NCBI GenBank assembly: GCA_963920635.1
Contig: OY987298.1
Coordinates: 61,113,949 to 61,177,948, forward strand
Direction of reading: 5' to 3'
Source of the DNA: Pseudeuparius sepicola
Lineage: Eukaryota > Arthropoda > Insecta > Coleoptera > Anthribidae
Length of the DNA stretch: 64,000 nt
Position numbers and translations under genes: made by a program. How positions within the stretch are numbered: the stretch's first letter is position 1; each line of letters opens with the position of its first letter. Of the stretch, positions 21,236 through 33,691 are shown piece by piece. The notes beneath the pieces are model-generated. The model saw nothing but the letters and a program-made list of their open reading frames with translations. It ran no database searches and was not told where the DNA came from.

Positions 21236-23212
21236 CAGGGTTAACTATCACTTAGTACAAAAAATTTTATGGTAGATAAAAAAAATAGACTTGCCAAAAT
21301 AAATTTTCAAAAATTTTGTCTCAAAAAATTTTTTCCAAATTGTTTAAAACCCCTCAAAAAACGCCGTCTATGTACGCCGGCCGTGACGTGTCTTAAAATT
21401 TCACCTGTGTCAATGGTAGTGACAGTTAATGAAATAGCGCGGCGTTGCCACGTCTATCAATTTTTCCGAGGATTCACCACGAAATTTCGATTGCCTGTTG
21501 GAAACGATTACTTTCTAAGGAACATGTAGAATGCCTATGAAACACCTACCTTACTGACATTTCCAGGATTGAATATTGCACCATTTTCTGTTTTATTGCT
21601 TTTTTACATTAAAAGTCACAGCACTACACAACACAACATTCACATTTTCTAAATCTGTTGGGAACCTCTTGGTTCCCCTCAGCAATTCCCTTTGTTTGAA
21701 GCGAGGTACTCAGCCTGGCGACCACGACGAGGTGGATCCACTCCGACAGGAAAACCCCGAAGGGTAACCAAAAAACACGACTGCACTAGCACACATATGC
21801 AAAGCACTACAGTAGCTGTTCAAAGAGGCCGCCGTTAACCTCGATGCACAAATTCGCTCGGTTAATTAAAGAAGTCCGGATACGTGCGAAAAGTCCATGA
21901 TTATTCCGATGTATGGGTAGTGCTGATGTTGAAATTCAAGTGAACGCACTGGGAAACCTTTGATTTATTTAGGCGATAGGGGAAGTTCGCGGAGTTAAGC
22001 GTGCAAGTGGCCAAATATTGTAATACCTGTCCTTCAGTTTGCGGGTTGGTCAACATCGCCGCGCGTCGTAACTTGCGCGGGAGAGCCAAGAGGGGAGGAC
22101 AGTAATGGAGTAACGGCACACGTGCAGCAGCTCGCTTTCGCGGGTTCCGTGGTTTTTGGGACTAAAAAGGCGGAGAAAAAGGGAAGCTGGAGTGTAGTGA
22201 GAAGCCTCGAGCATCGCCCGAGGCAGGATAAGGAAAATTGAGGAGAATTTGGAGACGCCCTGTGCCCCGGATACAGGAAATCAAGAAGTGTTGCCACGGT
22301 GGACCGACCAGGCCACCGGTACTCGACGCCAAAAGCCTCGGAGTGCTGTGTACGACGAGGGAGCGGCACGATTAGTAAACATCCAATCCAGGGAATCAAC
22401 TGCACCAAAGTTGTTGATGCATGGTAGGTGAGTGCATACAGTAGGTCGACTACCCCTAAGCAGCCGTTGCACAATATTGAACAATATGGAAGGACATTGA
22501 CTCGGGCATTGGGTGAGCTTTTAATTGAAAATAAACTGTCGTTTCGGGTTCTGCACTGCGCGCTAAAAGAACGAACTATCACAACGGGATTTACGCCTTT
22601 ATATAGGGCTTAAGATGTCAGGTGAATTTAGGTTAGTTAAATTTCAAAGTAAGGTAAGGCGAATCCGGGAGAACCTCGGGTAAATCTAACAGCGCTACGG
22701 CTGTACAAATTCAAATCGATTGCTATTTATGTATTTTTTTATTTGTTTGAGTAAAAAGGTATTTTCATCCTTCCTAAAACAACGGCAACACTGCGAAAAT
22801 AACTTCAAGCTGACATTTCCATTTTTTGAGTTGCTTAAACGCGGTGGACGCACAGGCGCCATTTGCCCCAATTGTGATGATGCTGTGTAGACTTTGTAGT
22901 TTATAGGGATTTGATTGATATGATTGTTGGGTCACCGCTCTTGGCTTCACTCTTCACTGTTGTAGATCACGAGAGCTACTAGTCCCCCCCACCGCGCAGA
23001 GGTGGCGGGCCCCCGGGGGGGTCAAGCTGACAGTATGTTCGGAACCCATATTGGATGACGTAATTATGGGCGGAGATTTACAGGGAAAATAGGGGCTTTT
23101 GCCCTTTTTTAAAGAACGTAAAAAAAATCTAAAAATATTTTTTCATGTTTTCTTAAGCCACCCTGCGCACGTGGTAAATTTTTTTGTAGGCACTAAGTGA
23201 TAGTTAACCCTG
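21236..23212. mobile_element. 2-kb TIR element, CAGGGTTAACTATCACTTAG ends, TA duplication
   Basis: The ends are CAGGGTTAACTATCACTTAG and its exact inverse. The TIR is about 30 bp, and TA flanks both sides (21234-21235 and 23213-23214). A deleted relative with the same right 330 bp lies at 50370-50699. No transposase is recognisable. The interior, about 21690-22610, is unusually GC-rich for the window, with a TATATAAAG box on the minus strand (about 22596-22606) and scattered ORFs without known domains. It may have captured foreign sequence. Confidence 0.75.
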
Positions 23213-23216
23213 TATA

Positions 23217-23365
23217 CAGGGTGTTGTTTAAGTACTTAGCCAAACTTCAAGGGGTGATTCTTTTAGTGATTTTAAGACGAAAAGTTTATATAAACATAGG
23301 TCCGGTATCGTTTCGTTTTATGTCGGGTATCTCCGTATAGAAAACTTGTGTCACAGATTGCTATA
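23217..23365. repeat. Left half of the CAGGGTG MITE seen whole at 50704-51420
   Basis: Starts CAGGGTG directly after the 21236-23212 element, sharing CAAGGGGTGA and GTTTATATAAACATAGGTCC with 50704-50810. The right half is absent here. Confidence 0.7.
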
Positions 23366-24109
23366 GGTACATGGTGTTCCCAAGAATGATTGTTCACATC
23401 ACAGGAGATGTTCCTCACGTAAATTTAAAGGATGGTGAAGTATTATTTATTTTTTCTTATACCTACCTTATAAATTTTATTAGATTGGCCAAATTTGTAT
23501 TCGTAATCGATGCCTACTGTAATTTTTGCATAGGTATCCAGAACAAAGTTGGGAAGTCGGTCATATCCTAGCATAAGAAAACACTCGTCATAAAGTAGCC
23601 GGAAAAATAGCGTTTCTGCCTAGTTTTTAATAATCGTCAAATTTCATAGCGGTAGCGGTGCATGTACAATCTGTCCTAACTCTTTTCTGGTCCACTTTGT
23701 GAACAACTTCGGGAAGAGTATACAATAAATTTATGAAGCTGACTTCCCTTTCAGTTAATAAATCTTATTTTTTTTTCTGTATATTAAGAGTGCCATAAAA
23801 ATCAGGTTTTGATACATCAAATATATACAACAGGTAATAACTATTGTAGTTTGCGCGGCCTATACTGCGTGATTGAAAAATACAGTTTCGATCAAAATAA
23901 TACCAAACAACCATTCTCATGAATATTCTTCTGTAAGCAATATTAAAGATACTGCATGCCCCATTTCATTTATGCAAAATTCTACTAAAAACACCTCTTA
24001 AAATTATTATAACATTAAGAATACTTAGTTCCCGAAAATATGTGCAATATTATTACTGAATATCCTATGAATTCACGGGGGATGGCCACAACTGGAACCA
24101 GAATAATAA
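23366..24109. other. No feature recognised
   Basis: AT-rich sequence without supported coding or repeat structure. Confidence 0.4.
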
Positions 24110-24267
24110 GGTACGTGCAGGGGCGACGGGTCGGGGGGGGGGGTAATGGGGTAATTAACCCCCCCCCCCCAGGAATTATAATTACCCCAAAAATTTATTT
24201 ATGGATGGAAAAATGGAAAGGCATTCCTATCGAAAGTGTCCCAAATTCAGCCATAAGCGCTTTGCAT

Positions 24268-24862
24268 AGCAATAGTTATTTATGTACCAAGGCACTGAAG
24301 TTCAACTTTTTATGACTCATGTGGAATTTAGTTGCCGAGGCCTCTGGCCGAGGCAAATAAACCACATGAGTCATAAAAAGAACTTTAATGCCGAGGTACA
24401 TACTATATATTTTTTTGAAATCGAAAAAAATATTTTATTAGGCAAGAAAATAATCATAAGGGATCACCTGTCCATGAACCAACTGCGCGCGGCATTGCTT
24501 GACTTTGACGATCGCCCTGCCTAGGTCAAGTATGACAAGACACGGCTCCTTCGAACAGAAAAACCAAACTGCCGCTTGTTGTGCAGCCTCCATAATAAAT
24601 CTATCGATATTCAAACCTACTAAAATATTTATACTGATGGATTGCGCTGCTATAGGTAACAATTTCGCAATGTGTACGAATAGTTAAATGGGTTTTGAAT
24701 ATTTGGTCACTTTTGACGGACGATGGCTCCGCGTCTGACGTTTGATGTTTACATCTCGCCAAGGCCTACTTATTGAAAAAATCGTACAATAATGGGTTAC
24801 TTCAGTGCCGATTTCTGAGCTTTTAATGACGATTTTGGGACACTTCTTTGCCGATTTCAAGA
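24268..24862 (-). repeat. 5S-rRNA-like dispersed repeat nested in the hAT element
   Basis: Colinear with 14398-15010. It has a palindromic tail at 24289-24392 (GGCACTGAAGTTC to GAACTTTAATGCC around TATGACTCATGTGG). The complement of the 5S-like module (GGATCACCTGTCCATGAACC, then GCGGCATTGCTTGAC) follows, then the shared segment ending near GACGATTTTGGGAC. Its position inside the hAT dates it after that insertion, or shows co-mobilisation. Confidence 0.7.
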
Positions 24863-24886
24863 AAACTTATTTACCCTACAATTAAC

Positions 24887-25115
24887 GTAGCCCTGTCTTT
24901 GTTGGTGGTATTGCCAGTAAGCGTTGCTAGTGCAGAGCGTAGTTTTTCTTATTTAAATAGACTATATAAAGATCTGGCTTAGGTCAACTACTCACCAAGA
25001 AAGATTAGTTGGATTGGCGCTTATGTATATAAATAGAGATATTAAAATCGATCCCGAAAAAGTTATCGATAGATTTTCAAAAATTAAAAAAAGAAGATTA
25101 CCCTTTGTCTTGTAA
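24887..25115 (+). pseudogene. hAT transposase C-terminal dimerisation domain relic
   Basis: The first frame reads VALSLLVVLPVSVASAERSF then SYLNRLYKDLA and stops. After a one-base shift the homology continues as STTHQERLVGLALMYINRDI and KIDPEKVIDRFSKIKKRRL to a TAA at 25113-25115. This is the conserved hAT C-terminal motif (LPVS-ASAERSFS, then ERL-GLALM-I). Everything N-terminal (BED finger, RNase H-like core) is missing from the element. Confidence 0.93.
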
Positions 25116-25357
25116 ATATTTAATAAGTTTTGTTTTTTTTTCTTCAATAATGTTTGATATTAACAATAACAAATAGTTGCAGATTGTCTTGTGTGTAGAC
25201 TAGACTGTAGTCTTAAGTGTTTGAAAATGTTCAGAGTTTTTATTAAAAATGTTTTTTTTTGTTTTAATCTTTTTTATTTTTTCATATAGCTATAACTTAG
25301 CCCAACCCTTTATTACCCCTCCCAGAGTGATTGTCACGCGTCGCCACTGGGTACGTG

Positions 25358-26139
25358 TGTAGATTCGAGTAATTATTGATACCAGTGCTACTATCCAATC
25401 TGAAGAACAAATTAGATAATTACTCGATTAAAACGATTAAAATGAAAATAAAAATAACATACAATATTGACAGAATGCCTTTTTTTTCAAACTTAGTCGA
25501 TGATTAATAATAATAATAGAAAAAAATATATATGCGGAAAATTAAGGAAACAAAATTTTTAAAAATTATCCAAAGATATAGAAATTCTATGTAAAAAGGG
25601 CAGTTCCGGATTCCTCCTGGTGGAAAACTTTATAAATATCACATTACTGCGGCAGTTCAGACCTGTTACTACTGGTATCGGCACCACAGGCTGCAAGGAA
25701 CATTTATTCCCTTGCGTATTCCAACGGATGCGACACCTGCTCTCTTTTCTGTTCAAAAAAGGCAAAACAATAATTTTGAAGAAATTCACTCAGAATTAAA
25801 ACTTAAAAAACGTTGCAGCCACGGTCTATAATAATTATTCATCTTCGATACCAGTTGCTGGATCAGTGACAGGGGAAAAGATGCAGCCTATGGAGCCTAG
25901 GCTACTGAAGCAGATTTGAACCGCCACCGTTATTTGACATTTATAAAGTCTTTCGTCAGGACGAATTCGGAACTTCCCTTGCTCTCATTAGGAAAAGCTT
26001 CGGCACGACAGCATTCATAAGGGGTCTACTTACAAGTGCAAGAGTGGCTCGAAAACAAAATACGAGGCAAAAAACAAGTAGCAACTTGAGGGGTGCCAAG
26101 TTGCCGCTGCGCTGAAACCGCAGCAGGCTTATAAACGCC
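25358..26139. other. No gene recognised
   Basis: Mixed sequence. Its right edge carries CAGGCTTATAAACGCCTAC at 26126-26144, the inverse of a word at 13227-13244, directly before the tandem array. Confidence 0.4.
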
Positions 26140-27350
26140 TACATGGGTTTTTTTGTGATGACACTGTCGCTTGTCAGAGCACCCCTAGAAGTTTTTTCCC
26201 TATCTGTTCCCCACAAATCTTTGAGATAGATTTGCACAACAATGTCAGAATTTTCTTCTTTGGGATTTTTTTGCGAAGCCACCGTTGTTTTTTACGGCAC
26301 CCATACAGGTTTTTTGGATACTGCTATGAGTTTCCCACATATATATTTGATATTCAGATTAATTTACAAAAAAATAAGAATTCCTTTACATTTTCTGTGA
26401 CGCTACTGTCGTTTACCACGGTATCCCTACAGATTTTTTCAATACTCCTACGCGTCACCACAAAATATATTTCAAATTGAGATTGATTTACACAAAAAAG
26501 TTTTCTTTGGGATTTTTTCGCGAAGGCACTGTTGTTTGTCACAGCACCCCTACAGTTTTTTTCTATATTACTACATCCCCTATACGTCTTCCAAAAATAT
26601 CTTTGAGATTAAGATTTAAGCCAATCTTAAAATAAGATTTTTGGGATTTTTTTGCGACGCCAATGTCGTTTGTCACGGCACCTCCTACAGTTTTTTCTAT
26701 ATTACTACCTCTATGCGTCTCCCAAAAATATCTTTGAGATTGAGATTGATTTACACAAAAATAAGATTTTTTCGCAACGCCACTGTCGTTTGTCACGGCA
26801 CCGCCTACAGGTTTTTCTCTATATTACTACATACTCTATTATGCGTCTTCCAAAAATATCTTCGAGGTTAAAATTGATTTACACGAAAATAAGATTTTTC
26901 GGATTTTTTTGCGACGCCACTATCGTTTGTCACGGCACTTCCTACAGGTTTTTCTATATTAGTACATCCCCTCTGCGTCTCCCGAAAATATCTTTGAGAT
27001 TAAGATTGATTTCCATAAAAATAAGATTTTTCTAAATTTTTTGCGACGCCACTGTTGTTTGTCACAGCACCCATACAGGTTTTTTATATTACTACATCCC
27101 CTCTGCGTCTCCCGAAAATATCTTTCAGATTTACACAAAAAATAAGATTTTTTTCTTGGTTTTTTGCGACGCCACTGTCATTACCCACGGCACCCCTACA
27201 TGTTTTTTCTGACTGACATTGATTTACAAAAAAAAATCAGTATACTCTATACTCATACATTCCTTACGCGTCCCTCAAAAATATCTGATTGAGATTGATC
27301 TACACAAAAAGAATCAGATTTTTCCTTTTGTTTTTTTTGCGACGAAATAA
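26140..27350. repeat. Nine-copy satellite-like tandem array, about 119-136 bp per unit
   Basis: The anchor CCACTGTCGTTTGTCACGGC recurs near 26160, 26280, 26404, 26527, 26662, 26782, 26918, 27051 and 27172, with a decayed partial unit near 27340. Each unit also has CCTACAGGTTTTT, a TATTACTAC segment, a CGTCTCCCAAAAATATCTTTGAG segment (degenerate) and GATTGATTTACACAAAAATA. Unit lengths vary by small indels. The open frame across three units (26652-27035) is a by-product of periodicity. Confidence 0.92.
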
Positions 27351-30300
27351 AAATCGAAAAATGTTCAAGAAATTTTCCGTAAAATTTTTGAAATGTCCAG
27401 ATTAAAAAAAACATAATTGTCAAAGTAATACTCACTTCCAGTCATACCGGAAAATGGAAATAAGAACTGACCATTTTTTTGCTACTCCCCCTATAGTCAT
27501 TACTAACATTCCGTGATAAAAATCTTGTTTTTTTAATTGCTTTTTGCCAATCCCCCATATAAAAATCCTGAAACTTGTGAGCTGATCAATGTTCTGTGTT
27601 TTTTCTACCTTTCATCCTAAATAATAATTAATCTCTACATCCTTAATGAAATTAAATAGTGCCTCAAAAATGGCACTATTTGGAAGACCCTGAATATTCT
27701 CATATAGACCGGCAGTACACGACCAGTCAGATGAAACGGTTTTCAAATGCATGCCAGTCAAGAGAATGTGCCAAAGAAGTGAATTTTAAGCGCCGCTCGC
27801 GTGCATAAGTGTGTGCAATTCAATTTTCGGTTTCTTGAAAAGGCGATGTCTCCAAACGATTATTATTATTATCAACAAAAATGCAGATTGTATTGTTTAC
27901 TATTATAACATTAGATCATAGTAGGTATACTTTCGCATTAACTTTTGACAATGTTCTGTACCACAGAACTGCATGCCAATCGGTAAATCGTCATTTGGTA
28001 TTTCAAATTTATCCTACAATATATTGGCATGCATTTGAAGATCGTTCGGAGACATCGCTTTATCGAGCAATTCTTAGGCCTGGCGTAAATAAAAGCACGT
28101 GTTCAGTGCGCCTGACAACAGGGACGGACACGATCGCAAAACAATATTTACGCGGTTTTATCTCAAAGTCTAGAGAATACTATAAGTCGGCTCACTTCTT
28201 TGTTCTCTCGGAAAAGCAAACAATTTTTTGTGACTGGTCGTAAATCAACGTCATCTCGCACGCTTCGCATTTACGAGGGTCGACTAACGAAATCGCCGTC
28301 AAGCTAGTTATACGGGGGCAGGTTCATATTGACTTTCCATTATTTACCAAAGTCTACAACATTATTTGTGTAGGTAAGTATACCGTTAGTTTTTGGTAGG
28401 TACAGTTAAATTAAAATACAAGGTAGGTATTACCAAAAAAATGCATTTTTTTATGTTTTACGTTCATTTTTAATAAAGCCTAACAAAACAAATAGCAATC
28501 AAAAACTTAAATAACAAATAAATATTTAACGACAAAGAGTTAAACTAATCATATCTACTTTTTCATCCTGTAGGTAAATATTTTGATATTTAAATAATTG
28601 AACAAAACATACAACAAGCATTTGACATAAACAATTTATGTTCTCCGATGAACCCTAAGGCATTCTTCCATTGCTGGCACCTTAAAATTTTCACTATTTT
28701 AATATTATATCTATATTATTCTATTATTATTCTTCAAATAAAATTTCAAATGTCATATAAAAATGTCTTAACTTTTGTTGGTAGGTACCTCAAACTCAAT
28801 CTTACCTTTCAGGGTCTTTAGGAAATGAAAAAAGGTAATATAGTCTTTTGAACTAGTTTTATAGCCATCCGCACTGCAGGCATCACTACAACCGTTGATT
28901 GAATTCCATCGACGCTACAACACAGTCACGGTCGGTTGGTAATATTTTGCGCGCACCCGGTAGAATGCGAACGAACCGCTCTCAGCTACAATGTGTAAGC
29001 TTATTTTCTTATTTAATAAGATATCGATCGCCGTACTCCGATGACGGCGGGCCGAGGGAGCGGGAGAGGGCACTCCCTCAAATAATTTTATCGATGTTTT
29101 GAACCATTTTAATTAAGCCAATATTTTTTTCCGTAATATTTTATGTAAACAATGGTAAAACTAAAATTAAATAAAGGTTGTGCCTCAGTGTTGCTCGATT
29201 TTTTAGTATGGTGACTTTACTTTTACTTGATTGGCGCGGCGCGCCAAATTCGAGTCCCTCCCCTTCGCGGAAAATGGCCCAAACGGCGGAACTTTTCCGC
29301 TTTTGGCGCGCTTCAATAGCGATGTGGCACTTATTTTTTTGCGGCCCCATGCGAAATTTTGACTTTAAGTATCGAAAATTGCGCCCGCTGGCCGTGACCA
29401 AACAAAAGCGTTTCATACATACTACATTTTCTGAGAAGCGAGGGCGACTATAAACACCTAAGAGGTCCGGCAGGACCAGACTAGGCGTTTATAACAAGGA
29501 CTCTGCAGTCTGCAGCTTCTGATTCATTATGTGAAGATGAAGATTATGAGTTTTTATAATATGTATAATTTAGTAATTTTACGCCCAATTTTACAAACTT
29601 GTTCAATTTTCACCTCCCTATATTTCTTTTAAATGGTTGCTCCACTCCCCACTCAGCCCCAAATCTTGAGGACTTTTGGTTGTTTGACGGAACACTTCAC
29701 TTCAACCATAGAAAAATGTATTACTAAATTCTTTTATGCTTCATCTATGCGAAATTTCAATACTGCGTGATTTTTTTCTATTCGGCTTTTTTTAATTTGA
29801 CTGGCCTATTGGTATGGGCACCGTTAACCGGCGCAAAGGTATTGACCAATAAGATGATCTTAGGTAGAGATGAGCGTAGGTTGGCGGCGTATCCGCTCTA
29901 GAAAAGTGTAGCTATTTAATTTTTTTTGTATCCATGTGTTCTTGTATGAATTACCTACTTTGTCTCCTCAAATTGTTAAAACGATCAAGGTTAATAATTT
30001 GCACTATACAATGTTCATTGTACTACAGGTAGGTAATACTGTTTCATAATACAATGTATGAGTGAATATGCATCGCACTTTATTCATAAGTATGTGCCTG
30101 CTTCTCATCGTGTCACGCGAGAAACGTGTTCGAGCATATCGCTTTATTTACTGTATCCTACATTTACGAGATACATTAATTTCAGCGACACATCGCTTTG
30201 CAGTTGCCTACCCGGCTCACTACGGAGTGAGCATAGGTGAAGTAAATTAACACTGCAGTAAATGGTATCTTTGTTTGCGAATTGTTTGCAAAAGTGGAGA

Positions 30301-30659
30301 TGAGATTAATCTTGAATCTCTTCAGACTAAACTTGACAACATAATAACAAGATTTCTATAGTCCAATATAGGGTAGAAAGACAAACAGGCCTTTTTCGCT
30401 AGATTGAAGTTAGGTAATTTTTATGATTAAAAAGAAAGAAGCATATTCTGTGCTTTCATATAGGTAGTAAAGTCCACTTTTTCATGAAGACACTACACAG
30501 CTTTTTTTTGAGCAAAGAAATTTTAACAAATTTTAAATATCCCGCCACATTATTTTGGATCGATGAGAGCACGTCTCGATTTGTCCCATACATATGCCTA
30601 ATTTCTCGTTGCAGCTACAGAGTTTAGGTAATTTCCTATGTATCTACACATTGCGCTGC
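27351..30659. other. No gene recognised; GC-richer island 28.9-29.4 kb
   Basis: No domain-bearing ORF. 28860-29130 and 29220-29400 are GC-richer, with GGCGCGCC and CGG-rich words, and could be a promoter or untranslated exon of a gene whose coding exons lie outside the window. The 120-residue ORF at 27881-28243 has no recognisable motif and ordinary AT-rich codons, so I do not call it a gene. Confidence 0.4.
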
Positions 30660-33600
30660 ACGGAAAAAAATAGATTTATTAGAATTTGTTTTAAAAAATA
30701 AGTAATATCACATATTATAAATTTTATTAATTTTATTAACACAACCTTGTTTCAATTATTATTTTTTTATACTAAAAGAAATATATTGACAATACTTTAA
30801 CCCGTAAAGAAAATTCTAATAAACAAAAAGCCAGTATAAAAAAGTAATATTTAATAACATAAAATAGTGTACGGGCACTAAATAATATAATTGTATTGTA
30901 CGTTTTAAAATACGTTTGCTTTTAAAAACAATTTTAAAATACGCACTTTATATGTGCTATTATGTCTAGTTAATAAAATATGCATCTTTAGGAAGTCTGG
31001 TATTTAACTTAATTATCTTTGGTGTTACTTACAACCTGAAATAATATCATATACGACGCTGCCTTGACCCTTCCGCGAAGACGGAATACAATACAGTTTA
31101 TCGGTGGATTTCATAGCGACAGTTTCGCGAGGTGACGCGCATCATTTTGGAGTATTTATCTGCAATTTTTTTAATAGTTGCATTGATCGTGATAAGAAAA
31201 ACTTATGGCAATTGACATTGGGCTTTACTACAGGAAGTTTTGTATTTCCATGTATGGCGTGCAATTGTGTTTTATATGTAAGTTTTAATACAGGGCGTAT
31301 GTAATCAATATTGTGTTTTGTTTCTTGTTTCCTGCATACGAAATAATGCAAAAATGCGACACAAAATTCAGAAAAAAAAATGTGCAATCCACGTAAATGA
31401 GGTAAGAAAAGTATAAGCAAGATACTTTTACAAGATATATTTACCTTCTTAGGTACTTAAAATGTTCGAGCACTTAAGTTTTTTGTGATGCTGAATATAT
31501 AGGTCTAATAGGAAGTAAGTTTATGGTTTCCTTTGGTAACTAACATGAAAAATCTGGTAAATCACTCGCCTGAAAGTAAATTAGTTGCCCCAACATTCTG
31601 AATTAAAATTAAAGGTATATTGAAGGAGTTCAAAAATATTTTTTCTTAAGTGGCAATATGACCCAGAATAATTCATTTCAGATAGCGAACCTTTGAACAC
31701 ATATTTATAGGTATGAACCATTTTTTTCCTAAAAATGACCCACGTTGATCACCTTGTAATATTACATCGTCCTTCAGAAACACTAATGAATTTTCTGAAT
31801 TATTTTTTTTGGGCAAAAAATTATACCATGAATATTAATTTTTATTATCATATGTAATACACCATTGAAATGACAAGTAGATGGAAGGAGTGTAGAGAGA
31901 GAAACTGGCAGCCAAACTTGAGTAAGTGAAATAGTAAATAAATCAGCTGATTCCGGCAAAAACCACATAACACAAAAGAGGTGTTTGTCCTAACTTTCTA
32001 TTTTTCTGTCCTGTGCTTCGCTTCAAACGAGTTCCGTTGTCAAACGTCATTTTAATTTTCCTTCTGTCCCAAGTCTCAATACGAATAGGAGTAATTATTG
32101 TATTATTTATATTTGATTTGAGTTCCTGTCGTGGTGGCAGTTTCGTATGAAACGGCGTTGAGTTTTCTTAGTTGGTGTTTGGTTTAATATTATATTTTTA
32201 GATCGGAGAGAAAATTTAATTTAGCTATGTGGCCATATTCTTTCTGTTTAAGTTGTAAATTACAAAAAAGAGGGTCAACTCCTGTTGTGTATTTGGATGT
32301 ACCAAACGGGGCGGAAAGAATAAGAATAGTGGGGTTTCTTTTCATTCGTAAGTCTTAAAAATCTTTGCTAATAACTTTGCAGTTTTCCAAGAGATAAGGT
32401 GATATTAGAGACAAGTGGATTGCAGCAATAAAAAGGAAAAATTTTGTACTGTCTACAAGTATTTACTTGCATTTGCAGTCAACAATTTATTGAGAGCAAT
32501 TTCATAGAGAATTTTGGGCAGCGCAAACTTAAAAAGTATGTAATTACTACAGTTTTTTTATTTTCCATGTCATGATAGAAACTATCAAGGGAAAAACTGG
32601 CAAAATATTGTGCTAATGAGCCTAGCTCTTTGTAGTCAAAGATGAAATTAATCTTGAGGTTCTGGTCCCTTTAATAAGGTAATTATTTGTAATTCTTTTT
32701 GTTAGATGCCTAAACATATAAAATATATAAAAAAATATGTAAAAGCTACCTGCCTTACATGCTTTTCCTATTAAATTGAATTTTAAAATTAATAAATCAA
32801 TTAAGATAAGTAATTAAAGTTGAAAATCTATACCTTATCCAAGATATTTTGTCACCTTTATTTTAAAATAAACTTTTATTTTGGAATTTGTATTTTATTT
32901 GTCTCAATTTACTTCCAGGTACATAAAATTGCCATGTAGGTGATTTTTTTTAATCAATTCACTACTTTTTTCTGTGCAATATTTACATAATTGTGGTTAT
33001 ATAGAAAAATTCTCATTCATACAAACAAGCCCCGAATTTCGGAATACAGATCATACAATAAAGAGAATTACGGAACATGCCCATTAAATTCGCTCATTAA
33101 TATGCAACATCCCTATATACCACCTTTGCCTGAATCAGCTGACACGTTCATTAGGCGTCCTTGTCTTACTTATTGCCATTTGAAACCTATCTCTCTCTAG
33201 AGTTGGCTGCCCCAAACAACAATGAAAGTGGTACCTGTGCGACTTCCATTGTACTTATCAATTCGATGTAATACACCAAATAAAATATCTACATATGTTT
33301 CCACAAAAATTTTAACTAAACTTTGTAGACTGTATTATAATGAATTATATTTCTTATTAAACCGGCTAATAGAGACTACGGGAGATTATATTAAAGTATA
33401 TTAAAATAAATAATATCTATATCCCCCTTTTATTATTATTTATTTTAAACCTTAATGGTATTGTTAGTAAATAGGATAGTAAAATACATGATAAACGTAT
33501 AATATTAAATAATATATATAGGAATCCTTTAATATATAAAAGAAAAGATAATATATTTTATTAAAAATGGTAAAGCAAAATTATTGTAACTACTATTATA

Positions 33601-33691
33601 CCAGATGTTGGTCCTATAGGGTATTAAAATTTACATTAATTAATATTATTTTTTTAATAACTTTTATTATCAATTTTTTTCCGTGTGCACA
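30660..33691. mobile_element. Possible 3-kb element with CACGGAAAAAAAT ends containing a THAP relic
   Basis: CACGGAAAAAAAT near 30660 and its inverse ATTTTTTTCCGTG near 33691 face each other across 3 kb. Inside, GAATCAGCTGA occurs in opposite orientations near 31950 and 33134, each near a GGCTGCC word, suggesting subterminal inverted sequence. The THAP relic lies between them. No matching target duplication is evident, so the boundary is tentative. P-type elements carry THAP transposases, which would fit. Confidence 0.35.
32268..32543 (+). pseudogene. THAP-domain relic with a 35-nt putative intron
   Basis: The first part reads CCVFGCTKRGGKNKNSGVSF and H, typical of the THAP N-terminus. A GTAAGT donor at 32348 and TTTGCAG acceptor at 32376-32382 remove 35 nt and restore SFHSFPRDK. 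After a one-base frameshift, DKWIAAIKRKN holds the conserved Trp. After another shift, ICSQQFIESNF matches the ICSxHF box with the zinc-ligand His replaced by Gln. The closing AVPTxF motif is not found, and no start codon is in frame. This is a decayed C2CH zinc-finger DNA-binding domain, from a P-element-like transposase or a host THAP gene. I see no catalytic domain downstream. Confidence 0.75.

Larger units (their letters stand above)
24118..25349 (+). mobile_element. Defective hAT transposon with perfect 8-bp target duplication
   Basis: Left end CAGGGGCGACGGGT and right end ACGCGTCGCCACTG (inverse CAGTGGCGACGCGT) form hAT-type TIRs. GGTACGTG stands immediately outside on both sides (24110-24117 and 25350-25357), an exact 8-bp target duplication. 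The body keeps only the C-terminal end of the transposase (24887-25115). It is interrupted by a 5S-like repeat (24268-24862). Opposed G10 and C12 runs lie just inside the left end. Confidence 0.93.

Noticed and set aside
22034..22582. 182-residue minus-strand ORF in the GC-rich block
   Set aside because: Length is explained by high GC lowering stop frequency. No domain is present, several frames are open at once, and it lies inside a TIR element.
26652..27035. 127-residue plus-strand ORF
   Set aside because: It runs through three units of a tandem array. The repetitive residues mirror the DNA period and the frame breaks in other units.
26140..27350. CRISPR-like array
   Set aside because: Units are long, divergent and contiguous, without constant short repeats and unique spacers, and the DNA is eukaryotic.
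27881..28243. 120-residue plus-strand ORF
   Set aside because: No recognisable motif or signal, AT-rich codon use like the background, and no promoter or splice context.
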